A DNA stretch of 51,558 nucleotides from DASPKT01 sp035626475. Its GTDB lineage: Bacteria; Pseudomonadota; Alphaproteobacteria; Azospirillales; Azospirillaceae. Positions 16,054 through 23,584 of the stretch are shown here, in pieces; position 1 is the first letter of the stretch; each line of letters starts with the position of its first letter. The stretch is taken from assembly GCA_035626475.1 (NCBI GenBank), contig DASPNP010000046.1, positions 1 to 51,558 on the forward strand, given 5' to 3'. Both the position numbers and the translations under genes were made by a program. Under the pieces are notes generated by a model. It made no database searches and was not told where the DNA came from. It worked only from the letters and a program-made list of their open reading frames with translations.

Positions 16054-16123
16054 GAAGGCGGGCGCGCTCCTTTATCCTTCTCCCCTTGGTCGGGCTTTTC
16101 GAAACGCCTGGAACGAGCCCAAT

Positions 16124-16262
16124 TTCCTCCTCTCCCAGGGGGAGAGGGTCGGGGTGAGGGGGTAAGAGGGTCGGGGAAAGGCACTTCATCACAGTTTGCG
16201 GACAGCTCCGCAGTCCCGTACCCCCTCTCCCTGTCCCTCTCCCTCTGGGAGAGGGGACGGCA
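16124..16262 (+). repeat. 135-bp dispersed CTCTCCC palindromic element, copy 2
   Basis: It has the same ends and interior order as copies at 10056-10192 and 33670-33805: CTCTCCCAGGGGGAGAGGG, AAGAGGGTCGGGGAAAGGC, CTTCATC, GTTTGCGGA, CTCCGC, CCCGTACCCCCTCTCC. It occupies the space upstream of brnA where a toxin gene would be expected. Confidence 0.8.
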
Positions 16263-16321
16263 GTTCGTCCCCGATAGACTTCTGACAAGGCTTATCGAGG
16301 AGAGAAGGATATTGGCACCCC

Positions 16322-18112
16322 CTACAGCCACTCCTCCCGCACGTCCAGCGTCGTGCGGTCGAGGCTCTTCAGCAATGCTGCCTGGGGGCCGATCTTCGGG
16401 AGCTCCCAGGCGAAGAAGTAGCGGCAGGCCGAGAGCTTGCCGCGCAGGTAGTCCTCGTCGCCGCCCGCATCCAGCGCGGCGTGGGCGGCCAGCGCCTGGC
16501 GCAGCCAGGTCCAGGCCATGACCGTGTGGCCGAACAGCTCCAGGTAGGCCACGGAGTTCGCCAGCGTCTCGGCGACCTTGCCCTCCAGCCGGGCGCGGCC
16601 GAGGAACTCGGTGGTGTCAGCGACCAGTGACAGCGCCTTGCCCAGGTCCTCGGCGTGACCGGCCAAGTCGGGCAGGCGCGAGGCGGCGGCGATGGTCCTG
16701 CCGATCTCCTCGCCCAGCAGCTTCAGCGCGGCGCCGTTCTCCATGAAGACTTTGCGGCCCAGCAGGTCGAGCGACTGGATGCCGTAGGTGCCCTCGTGGA
16801 TCGGGTTCAGCCGGTTGTCGCGGTAATACTGCTCCACCGGATAGTCGCGGGTGTAGCCGTAGCCGCCCAGGATCTGGATGGCCCATTTGTTGGCCTCCAG
16901 GCAGTGCTCCGACGGCCAGGACTTGGCGATGGGGGTCAGCACCTCCAGCAGCAGCCGGGCGCGGTTGCGGGCCTCTTGCGTCTCGGCCGTCTTCTCCTCG
17001 TCCACCAGCCGGGCGCAGGTGAAGCAGAGCGCCAGCGCGCCCTCGGCCGCCGCCTTCTGCTGCAGCACCATGCGGCGTACGTCGGGATGGCGCAGGATCG
17101 GCACCATGGGGGAGGCGGGGTCCTTGGCCTCCACCGGGCGGCCCTGCGGCCGGGTCTTCGCGTACTCCAGCGAGTAGCGGTAGCCGGCATAGCCCAGCGC
17201 CGCGGCGCCGAGGCCGACGCCGATTCGCGCCTCGTTCATCATCTGGAACATGTAGGACAGGCCCTGGTGCGGCTGCCCGACCAGGAAGCCCTGGCAGGCG
17301 CCGTTCTCGCCGAAGCCCAGGATGGTGGAGGTGGTGCCCCGGTAACCCATCTTGTGCAGCAGGCTGACCAGGTGGACGTCGTTGTGCTGGCCGAGGCTGC
17401 CGTCCTCATTGACGCGGAAGCGCGGCACGATGAACAGGCTGATGCCCTTCACGCCGGCGGGCGCGCCCTTGATCTTGGCCAGCACCATGTGGACGATGTT
17501 CTCGGACAGCTCATGCTCGCCGGCGCTGATCCACTGCTTGGTGCCGGTGATGCTGTAGCTGCCATCCTCGTTCGGCGTCGCCGTGGTGCGGATGTCGGCG
17601 AGGCTCGATCCCGCCTGCGGTTCCGACAGGGCCATGGTGCCGAGGAAGCGGCCGTCCAGCATCGGCGCCATGAAGCGCTGCTTCTGCTCCTCGGTGCCGA
17701 AGCTGTCGATGAGGTTCGCCGCGCCGATGGTCAGGAACGGGTAGGCTGATGTGCTGACGTTCGCCGCCTGGAAGAAGCTGAAGCAGCACTGAACCACGGT
17801 CCAGGGCAGCTGCATGCCGCCCCGCGCCTCGTCATGGTGGGCGGCCATGAAGCCCGCCTCGGCCATGGCGGCGACGGCGGCCTTCACTTCCGGCAGCATG
17901 ACGACCTTGCCGTCCACCACATGCGGCTCATGCTCGTCGGCGGCGCGGTTGTGGGGGGCGAAGTGGCTGTCGGCGAGCTTGGACGCCGTCTCCACCACCT
18001 GGTCTATGACGCCGCGGTCGAGATGCCGGAAGCGCTCGCGCTCCAGCAGCGCCGGGACGTCAAGCACATGGTCCAGAAGGAAGTGGATTTCGCGCGGTTC
18101 GATCCGGCTCAT
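16322..18112 (-). CDS. Acyl-CoA dehydrogenase, long form (AcdA/DmdC-like)
   Basis: The protein has 596 residues, against about 380 for common acyl-CoA dehydrogenases. It belongs to the long subgroup that carries an extra N-terminal segment and a C-terminal helical extension (from about residue 470), as in DmdC. Core motifs are visible: FLGTMALSEPQAGSSLADIR (FAD/substrate loop), GTKQWISAGEHEL, GAAALGYAGYRYSLEYAKTR, and the GGYGYTRDYPVEQYYRDNR helix with RLNPIHEGTYGIQSLDLLGR, which includes the usual catalytic-glutamate position. It oxidises an acyl-CoA to the enoyl-CoA; the chain is unknown. The ATG at 18112 is used; a TTG six codons earlier would lie inside the operator. The upstream palindrome at 18127-18142 suggests fatty-acid-responsive control. 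Confidence 0.92.
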   Translation of the reverse strand: MSRIEPREIHFLLDHVLDVPALLERERFRHLDRGVIDQVVETASKLADSHFAPHNRAADEHEPHVVDGKVVMLPEVKAAVAAMAEAGFMAAHHDEARGGMQLPWTVVQCCFSFFQAANVSTSAYPFLTIGAANLIDSFGTEEQKQRFMAPMLDGRFLGTMALSEPQAGSSLADIRTTATPNEDGSYSITGTKQWISAGEHELSENIVHMVLAKIKGAPAGVKGISLFIVPRFRVNEDGSLGQHNDVHLVSLLHKMGYRGTTSTILGFGENGACQGFLVGQPHQGLSYMFQMMNEARIGVGLGAAALGYAGYRYSLEYAKTRPQGRPVEAKDPASPMVPILRHPDVRRMVLQQKAAAEGALALCFTCARLVDEEKTAETQEARNRARLLLEVLTPIAKSWPSEHCLEANKWAIQILGGYGYTRDYPVEQYYRDNRLNPIHEGTYGIQSLDLLGRKVFMENGAALKLLGEEIGRTIAAASRLPDLAGHAEDLGKALSLVADTTEFLGRARLEGKVAETLANSVAYLELFGHTVMAWTWLRQALAAHAALDAGGDEDYLRGKLSACRYFFAWELPKIGPQAALLKSLDRTTLDVREEWL

Positions 18113-18126
18113 GGCGCCCGTCCCCG

Positions 18127-18142
18127 TCAAACGTTTGTTTGA
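18127..18142 (-). promoter_or_regulatory. TetR-type fatty-acid regulator operator candidate
   Basis: The sequence TCAAACGTTTGTTTGA is a perfect six-base inverted repeat (TCAAAC, N4, GTTTGA) 15 bases before the acyl-CoA dehydrogenase start. Operators of this form, related to the PsrA GAAAC-N4-GTTTC site, are known in front of beta-oxidation genes. The regulator gene is not in this window. Confidence 0.6.
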
Positions 18143-18180
18143 AGGACCATAGCGCGGATGGGCCCTGCCGCCAAGCGACG

Positions 18181-18219
18181 CAAAAGAAAAGGGCCGCCGG
18201 CGTCGCCGCCGCGGCCCTT
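18181..18219 (-). terminator. Rho-independent terminator after the GapR-family gene
   Basis: Read on the minus strand, AAGGGCCGC...GCGGCCCTT forms a strong stem followed by TTCTTTT. It lies 22 bases after the stop of the gene at 18242-18487. Confidence 0.65.
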
Positions 18220-18241
18220 CCCAATAACCGTGAGTAAAGCC

Positions 18242-18487
18242 TTACTCGATGCCGAGGGCGGACAGGTAAAGCTCAAGAATGGCCTCAGTTTCCTGGCGCT
18301 CATTCTTCTCCATTTTGCGGATGCGGATGACCTGCCGCATCACCTTCGTGTCGAAGCCGACACCCTTGGCCTCCGCGTAGACGTCCTTGATGTCGTCCGC
18401 GATGCCCTTCTTCTCTTCCTCCAGCCGCTCGATACGCTCGATGAAGGAACGCAGGCGATCGGCCGCGATGCCGCCGACATCGGACAT
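18242..18487 (-). CDS. GapR-family (DUF2312) nucleoid-associated protein
   Basis: The protein has 81 residues. The sequence follows the alphaproteobacterial DUF2312 pattern throughout: LRSFIERIERLEEEKKGIAD, DIKDVYAEAKGVGFDTKVMR, QVIRIRKMEKNERQETEAIL, ELYLSALG. In Caulobacter the family member GapR binds overtwisted AT-rich DNA ahead of the replication fork. The start at 18487 gives the usual family N-terminus (MSDVGGIAADRL); the longer frame has no ribosome-binding site. A hairpin terminator follows. Confidence 0.93.
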   Translation of the reverse strand: MSDVGGIAADRLRSFIERIERLEEEKKGIADDIKDVYAEAKGVGFDTKVMRQVIRIRKMEKNERQETEAILELYLSALGIE

Positions 18488-18571
18488 GGGGTGCCCCTTT
18501 AGGATGGGTGAAAACGAGGCCGGGACCATACCTTCGGGCGCACGGAGATTCAAGCCATGGACCTGTGACGA

Positions 18572-18880
18572 TCAGTGGCCGGGATTCGCCTTGGCGAACG
18601 CGGCCTGCTGCTCCGGCGACGCTTCCTTCTGGTACTGGTTCTTCCACTCCTCGTAGGGCATGCCGTAGACGATCTCGCGGGCATCGTCGTAGGAGATCTC
18701 CAGCCCCTTCTCCTCGGCCGCCGCCCGGTACCATTTGGACAGGCAGTTGCGGCAGAAGCCGGCCAGGTTCATCAGGTCGATGTTCTGCACGTCGGCGCGC
18801 TCGCGCAGATGCTGGACCAGCCGGCGGAAGGCGGCGGCCTCGAGTTCGGTGCGGGTGGCGGCGTCCATCTCCGGGACCAT
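18572..18880 (-). CDS. DUF1244 protein
   Basis: The protein has 102 residues from the ATG at 18880, chosen because GGAG lies seven bases upstream; ATGs at 18892 and 18868 are alternatives. The conserved core is IDLMNLAGFCRNCLSKWY, then DAREIVYGMPYEEWKNQYQ, which matches the DUF1244 family (SMc04008-like), common in alpha- and gammaproteobacteria and of unknown function. The CxxC pair in FCRNCLSKW could bind metal or be redox active. It lies upstream of the GapR-family gene on the same strand with 84 bases between. Confidence 0.88.
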   Translation of the reverse strand: MVPEMDAATRTELEAAAFRRLVQHLRERADVQNIDLMNLAGFCRNCLSKWYRAAAEEKGLEISYDDAREIVYGMPYEEWKNQYQKEASPEQQAAFAKANPGH

Positions 18881-19136
18881 GCGTGTCTCCATCAGTCGGG
18901 GCGCCTGGGGCGCCGGTGCGGGAAGTCCACCCCACCTATCCCGCGGGGCAGCCCCCGCGCAAGGCACTTGGATCGGGCCCCTCGAAAGTGTTAAAGAACT
19001 CTTAATTAGATCACGCCGGAACGCCGGCCTTTCCGGATGGAAGGCGGCCTCAACGCGGCGGGCATTGGAGGGCCGGAACGACGGCCGAACCGATGGGGCG
19101 ACGGGACTGCGCCCCAGCCGACCGAGAGACACCGGA

Positions 19137-19316
19137 ATGATCATCGACATGCGCACCCGCCTGCCGCACGGCCACCTCGCCAACCACGGCGCCGACATGC
19201 ACCACCACGCCCGCCAGCTGCGCAACTGCGCCGAGGCGCTGCGCGGCGCGCTCGACGCGCTGAAGGCGATCGACGTGCAGGGCTTCGTCCGCGCGGTCGA
19301 GACCGAGCGCCGCTGA
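19137..19316 (+). CDS. Small hypothetical protein, 59 residues
   Basis: The frame codes for a 59-residue polypeptide with a His-rich start (HGHLANHGADMHHHARQLRN) and an amphipathic helix (CAEALRGALDALKAIDVQGF). It resembles no family I know. The 245-base space upstream has an AT-rich patch at 18989-19015 (TTAAAGAACTCTTAATTA) that could be a promoter. The stop lies three bases before the convergent N-formylglutamate amidohydrolase stop. In GC-rich DNA short frames are common by chance, so the call is tentative. Confidence 0.4.
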   Translation: MIIDMRTRLPHGHLANHGADMHHHARQLRNCAEALRGALDALKAIDVQGFVRAVETERR

Positions 19317-19319
19317 CCC

Positions 19320-20123
19320 TCAATAGCGCTCCGCCCGGTACAGTGCCGGGTCGGACAGGATGGGCTCCAGCGGCCGGGCCAGACGCCCGGCCCAGTGCGC
19401 GGCACCCGCCTCGTCGCCGATCAAGTCCTGCCGCACCTCCACCATGACGGTCGGCAGGCCCGCCGGCGTCGCGTGCGTCTCGATCGTGTGGCCGTGGCCG
19501 GTGCGGGCGGAATAGGGCTCGTTGTCGCCGACGCAGACGTCGCCCCCGGCCGCCAGCATCTCCATCAGCGGTACGGCGATCCTGGGGTCGCGGTTCCACA
19601 GGACCCCGACGTGCCAGGGCCGGTGGAAGCCGTTCATGACCGGCGTGCAGCTGTGGATCGACAGCACCGCCGGCGCCGTGCCGCGCGCCCGCAGCCCCGC
19701 TATGATCTCCGCGACAGTGGCGTGATAGGGGGCGTGGAACGTCTCGATCCGCGCCTGCCGCTGCGCCGGCGTCAGCCCGATGTTGCCGGGAACGGGGGTG
19801 CCGTCGCTCTCCTCCGGGATCAGGGTCGGGCTGGAGAGCGGCCGGTTCGGATCGATCACCAGCCGCGAGTATGTCGCCAGCACCGCCGGCGCGTCGAACC
19901 GCTCGGCCAGGTGGCGCGCCACGGCGGCGGCCCCGATGTCCCAGGCGATGTGCCGCTCCAGGTCCAGCCCCGTGACGCCCAGCGTGCCGAGCGCGCGCGG
20001 GAACCGCCTGCCGGCATGGTCCACCACCAGAAGCACGGGTGCGCGGCCTCGGCCGTTGACGACCTCCACGGCGGGCGGCTCGTCGGGGGCGATCAGGGGA
20101 GCGGGAAGGGGTGGTGGCGTCAT
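19320..20123 (-). CDS. N-formylglutamate amidohydrolase family protein
   Basis: The protein has 267 residues. It matches the family that removes the formyl group from N-formylglutamate, the last step of one histidine-degradation route, and includes related hydrolases. Visible landmarks are LLVVDHAGRRFPRALG, RHIAWDIGAAAVARHLAERF, YSRLVIDPNR, a metal-site-like SIHSCTPVMNGFHRPWHVG, and THATPAGLPTVMVEVRQDLI near the C-terminus. Other hut genes are absent, so the true substrate is open. The start at 20123 opens directly onto the family N-terminus; a longer frame to 20240 runs through a palindrome and is rejected. Confidence 0.88.
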   Translation of the reverse strand: MTPPPLPAPLIAPDEPPAVEVVNGRGRAPVLLVVDHAGRRFPRALGTLGVTGLDLERHIAWDIGAAAVARHLAERFDAPAVLATYSRLVIDPNRPLSSPTLIPEESDGTPVPGNIGLTPAQRQARIETFHAPYHATVAEIIAGLRARGTAPAVLSIHSCTPVMNGFHRPWHVGVLWNRDPRIAVPLMEMLAAGGDVCVGDNEPYSARTGHGHTIETHATPAGLPTVMVEVRQDLIGDEAGAAHWAGRLARPLEPILSDPALYRAERY

Positions 20124-20137
20124 GATGAGCGCACTTA

Positions 20138-20150
20138 TACCAAATTGGTA
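20138..20150. promoter_or_regulatory. Palindrome between divergent hydrolase and pyk genes
   Basis: TACCAAATTGGTA is a perfect six-base inverted repeat around one central base. It lies in the 171-base divergent space between the N-formylglutamate amidohydrolase (15 bases from its start) and pyruvate kinase. Its placement fits an operator for the hydrolase gene; the binding protein is unknown. Confidence 0.4.
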
Positions 20151-20294
20151 CGTCGCGCAGGGGGCCAAGTCGCGGTTAGATGCTGTCATTAACCTTGATC
20201 GGGTTGCCTTTGTAACGAATTCCGGTAATTTCGTTCCCAACGAAGAGACGCCAACCGGCCGTCAGACGCCGGACGCCCAGGAGAGAGCCGTCCC

Positions 20295-21734
20295 ATGAAG
20301 CGCAAGGTCGCCGCCTTCCATCGCGAACGCCTGACCAAGATCGTCGCCACGCTGGGCCCCGCCTCCAGCTCGGCCGAGGTCATCCGCGAGCTGTTCCTGG
20401 CCGGCGCCGACGTGTTCCGGCTGAACTTCAGCCACGGCAAGCACGAGGATCATGGCGAACGCCTTGCCATTATCCGCGAGCTGGAGAAGGAGATGCGCCG
20501 GCCGGTCTGCGTCATGGCCGACCTGCAGGGCCCGAAGCTGCGCATCGGCACCTTCGCCGCCGGCCCGCTGGACGTGGAGCCTGGACACCGCCTCCGCCTG
20601 GACCTGTCGAAGGAGCCCGGCGACGCCAAGCGCGTCTGCCTGCCGCATCCCGAGATCTTCGCGGCGCTGAACGACGGCGACGATCTGCTGGTGGACGACG
20701 GCAAGGTGCGCCTGAGGGTGCTGCGCCACGGCAAGGATTTCGCCGACACCGAGGTGGTGGTCGGCTCCCGGCTGTCCGACCGCAAGGGCGTGAACGTGCC
20801 GAACACGGTGCTGCCGCTGTCGCCGCTGACGCCGAAGGACCGCGACGATCTGCGCTATGCCTTGGACATCGGGGTCGACTGGGTGGCGCTCTCCTTCGTG
20901 CAGCGGCCGGAGGACGTGGCCGAGGCGCGGCGCCTGATCGCCGGGCGCGCGGCGCTGCTGTCCAAGCTGGAGAAGCCCTCGGCCATCCAGCATCTGGACG
21001 AGATCGTCGAGATGTCCGACGGCATCATGGTCGCCCGCGGCGATCTGGGCGTTGAGATGCCGCCCGAGGACGTGCCCTCCATCCAGAAGCGCATCATCCG
21101 CGAGGCGCGGCTGGCCGGCAAGCCGGTAATCGTGGCGACGCAGATGCTGGAGAGCATGATCTCCGCGCCGACGCCGACCCGCGCCGAGGCCTCGGACGTC
21201 GCCACCGCCGTGTATGACGGGGCGGACGCGGTCATGCTCTCGGCCGAGACGGCGGCCGGCCAGTACCCGATCGAGGCGGTCTCCATCATGAACCGCATCG
21301 CCAAGCGCGTGGAGAGCGACCCGCTCTACCGCACCCTGATCGAGGCCGGCCACCCCGACCCCGAGAGCACCACGGCCGACGCCATCACCGCGGCCGCCAG
21401 CCAGGTGGCGCGCACCATCCAGGCCGCCTGCATCGTCACCTACACGACCTCGGGCTCCACCACCCTGCGCGCCGCGCGCGAGCGGCCGGGCGTGCCGATC
21501 CTCTGCCTGACCTCGAAGATGGAGACCGCGCGCCGCCTCTCCATGGCTTTCGGCGTCCACGCCGTGCACACGGCCGACGTCCACAGCTTCGCCGAGATGG
21601 TGCAGAAGGCGGTGCGCGTGTCGGCCGAGGACGGCATCGCCCAGGCCGGCCAGCGCATCGTCATCACCGCCGGCGTCCCCTTCGGCACGCCCGGCAACAC
21701 CAACGTGCTGCGCATCGCCTGGGTCGAGGGCTGA
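20295..21734 (+). CDS. pyk: Pyruvate kinase
   Basis: The protein has 479 residues, standard for bacterial pyruvate kinase, which makes pyruvate and ATP from phosphoenolpyruvate and ADP at the end of glycolysis. Landmarks are TKIVATLGPASSS and RLNFSHG (N-terminal barrel), ADLQGPKLRIG, DWVALSFVQRPEDV, LLSKLEKPSAIQHLDEIV (catalytic lysine segment), GIMVARGDLGVEMP and KPVIVATQMLESMI, GADAVMLSAETAAGQYPIEA. The C-terminal regulatory domain follows with TTSGSTTLRAARERPGVPI. AGGAGAG precedes the ATG. The DUF2157 gene follows after 11 bases and may be co-transcribed. Confidence 0.97.
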   Translation: MKRKVAAFHRERLTKIVATLGPASSSAEVIRELFLAGADVFRLNFSHGKHEDHGERLAIIRELEKEMRRPVCVMADLQGPKLRIGTFAAGPLDVEPGHRLRLDLSKEPGDAKRVCLPHPEIFAALNDGDDLLVDDGKVRLRVLRHGKDFADTEVVVGSRLSDRKGVNVPNTVLPLSPLTPKDRDDLRYALDIGVDWVALSFVQRPEDVAEARRLIAGRAALLSKLEKPSAIQHLDEIVEMSDGIMVARGDLGVEMPPEDVPSIQKRIIREARLAGKPVIVATQMLESMISAPTPTRAEASDVATAVYDGADAVMLSAETAAGQYPIEAVSIMNRIAKRVESDPLYRTLIEAGHPDPESTTADAITAAASQVARTIQAACIVTYTTSGSTTLRAARERPGVPILCLTSKMETARRLSMAFGVHAVHTADVHSFAEMVQKAVRVSAEDGIAQAGQRIVITAGVPFGTPGNTNVLRIAWVEG

Positions 21735-21745
21735 GCAGGCGAGCC

Positions 21746-22882
21746 ATGAAGCTCGACCTCGCCCGTCCCGTCGTCGAGGCCCGCCTCACCGCCTGGCAAG
21801 AGGCGGGGCTGATCGACGCGGAGACGGCCGGACGCATCCGCGCCTTCGAGCGGCGGGGCGCGCTGCCCTTCCTGCCGGCGACGCTGGTGGTGCTGGGCGC
21901 CTTCGCCATCGCGCTGGGGCTGGTCGCCATCGTCTCCGCCAACTGGGGCGAGATCCCGGTCTGGCTGAAGCTGGGGGTGCACATCGCCGCCAACCTGGCG
22001 CTTGGGGTCCTGTGCTGGCGCTGGTGGAGCACCGGCGGCGGCCGCTGGACCGAGGCCGGGCTGCTGGTGCTGTCCGCCTCCACCCTCGCCCTCATCGGCC
22101 ATGTCGGGCAGAGCTTCCAGCTGCAGGGCGAGCTCAGCGGCGCCCTGGGCCTGTGGCTGCTGCTGGTGACGCCTTTCACCCTGTGGATGGCGCGGGCCGG
22201 CCTGCACCGGGCGCTCTGGACCCTGGGCTTGGCGATCTGGCTAGGCGCCCTGGCGGAGCAGCATTGGGACTGGCTGGAGGCGCACCGGCTGCTGGGATCA
22301 GGGCTGTTCCTGCTGCTGGCCGCGACATACGCGCTGCGCTTGGCGCCGCTGCATGAGCGCTGGCGCGAGCATTTCCACGGGCTGGGGCTGGCGCTGATCC
22401 TGGCGGCGCCGACCATCGCGCTGATCGGGCTGTTCGACGACATCTCCCGTGACGAGGCCGCCATCGCGGAAGCCATGGTGGCGGTGCCCGTGGGCACGCT
22501 CGCCATCCTCGCCGCCCATTTCGCCGGGCCGGCGGAGCGGCGCGACGGGAGCCGGGTCATGGGACTGCTGCTGGCCGCCTCGCCGCTGCTGACCTTCGTG
22601 CCGGTGCTGGCGGCGGGAAGCGGCCTCGCCACGGTGCTGACGGCCGCGCTGTTCGCCCTCTACTGGCTGCTGCTGGCGCGCGAGGCGCTGCGCACCGACC
22701 ATCCCGCCCTGTACAACCTCGCCGTCGGGATGATCGCGCTGAGGGGATTCATCGTCTTCCTGCAGGCGGCTGGCGGGCTGCTTGCCACCGGCTTCGGGCT
22801 GATCCTGGGCGGGCTGGTGGTGATCGCGCTGGGGGCGGTGGCCCGGCGCTTCATGGTGCGCACCGGAGGGGACAAGCCATGA
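21746..22882 (+). CDS. DUF2157 integral membrane protein
   Basis: The protein has 378 residues. The N-terminal ~45 residues are soluble with the DUF2157 pattern (ARLTAWQEAGLIDAETAGRI). About ten hydrophobic segments follow, starting with TLVVLGAFAIALGLVAIVSA and WLKLGVHIAANLALGVLCW. The function of the family is unknown. It overlaps the next gene by four bases (ATGA), and this pairing with a GDYXXLXY protein is usual, so the two probably act together in the inner membrane. Confidence 0.88.
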   Translation: MKLDLARPVVEARLTAWQEAGLIDAETAGRIRAFERRGALPFLPATLVVLGAFAIALGLVAIVSANWGEIPVWLKLGVHIAANLALGVLCWRWWSTGGGRWTEAGLLVLSASTLALIGHVGQSFQLQGELSGALGLWLLLVTPFTLWMARAGLHRALWTLGLAIWLGALAEQHWDWLEAHRLLGSGLFLLLAATYALRLAPLHERWREHFHGLGLALILAAPTIALIGLFDDISRDEAAIAEAMVAVPVGTLAILAAHFAGPAERRDGSRVMGLLLAASPLLTFVPVLAAGSGLATVLTAALFALYWLLLAREALRTDHPALYNLAVGMIALRGFIVFLQAAGGLLATGFGLILGGLVVIALGAVARRFMVRTGGDKP

Positions 22883-23331
22883 GGCGCGTCCTGGCCCTTG
22901 TCCTCCTGCTGCTGCCGACCCTGGTGCTGGCCGGCTGGATCGGTACGCTGGTCCTGGGCCGGTCGGGCGAGGGCATCCGCGTGGCGCTGGTCGGCGTCGA
23001 TCCGCGCGACCTGCTGCGCGGGCACTATCTCGTCGCCCGCTTCGACCTGGCCGGGGACCAGTTGCGTGGGGAGCCCTGCGTCTGCCTGACGGAGAACGGC
23101 GCTGACCCGCTGCGCCCGAACGCCACGCCGCTGGACCGGTGCGAGGTCTCCGCCCAGTGCCGCTGGCCGCTGGCGGAGCCCGCCAAGCCCTTCCGCGTCT
23201 ACATCCCCGCCGACCGCGCGCCCGACTATGAGCGGCTGCTGCGCGAGGAGAAGGCCACCTTTTCCGTCCTGGTGCGGCCGGGGGCGAGCGGCAAGGCGGC
23301 GATTTCCGACCTGCTGGTGGAGCTGCGGTAG
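22879..23331 (+). CDS. GDYXXLXY-domain membrane-anchored protein
   Basis: The protein has 150 residues. One N-terminal hydrophobic segment (LALVLLLLPTLVLAGWIGTL) anchors it. The domain motif is present in a changed form, RDLLRGHYLVARFDL, where the family has GDYxxLxY: the Asp is His and the last Tyr is Phe. The C-terminal part holds RVYIPADRAPDYERLLRE, usual in the family. It is translationally coupled to the DUF2157 gene. No function is known; the motif changes may be a lineage variant. Confidence 0.82.
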   Translation: MRRVLALVLLLLPTLVLAGWIGTLVLGRSGEGIRVALVGVDPRDLLRGHYLVARFDLAGDQLRGEPCVCLTENGADPLRPNATPLDRCEVSAQCRWPLAEPAKPFRVYIPADRAPDYERLLREEKATFSVLVRPGASGKAAISDLLVELR

Positions 23332-23359
23332 GGAACGTTCACACCGCTCGTCCTACTCT

Positions 23360-23509
23360 CAACCGTCATCCCCGCGGAGGCGGGGACACAGGCATTCCGT
23401 TTGCACCGGATCATTCAGGAAGGAGCGCAACGCGTCCCCTTAGGCCTTTCTGACCACCGAGTAGCCGGCTCATTACCTGGGTCTCTGCCTCCGCGGGGAT
23501 GACGGTTAG
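23360..23509. repeat. Paired CCCCGCGGAGGCGGGG dispersed inverted repeat
   Basis: Inverted arms AACCGTCATCCCCGCGGAGG (23360) and CCTCCGCGGGGATGACGGTT (23488-23507) enclose about 110 bases. The interior resembles that of the copy at 34259-34407 (GTAGCCGGCTCATTACCTGG against ATAGCACGCTCATCACCTGG). It fills the space between the GDYXXLXY and ABC1 genes. Confidence 0.8.
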
Positions 23510-23584
23510 GGGGTGGGACAGCCGGCACATCCCATCGCCGCGCCCCCACTAGCCCAACCTCCCCCTGCACCCCATCTTAAGCGC

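Noticed and set aside
16023..16331. 102-residue frame upstream of brnA considered as BrnT toxin
   Set aside because: It is a translation of the dispersed repeat and the palindrome; it has none of the BrnT sequence pattern.
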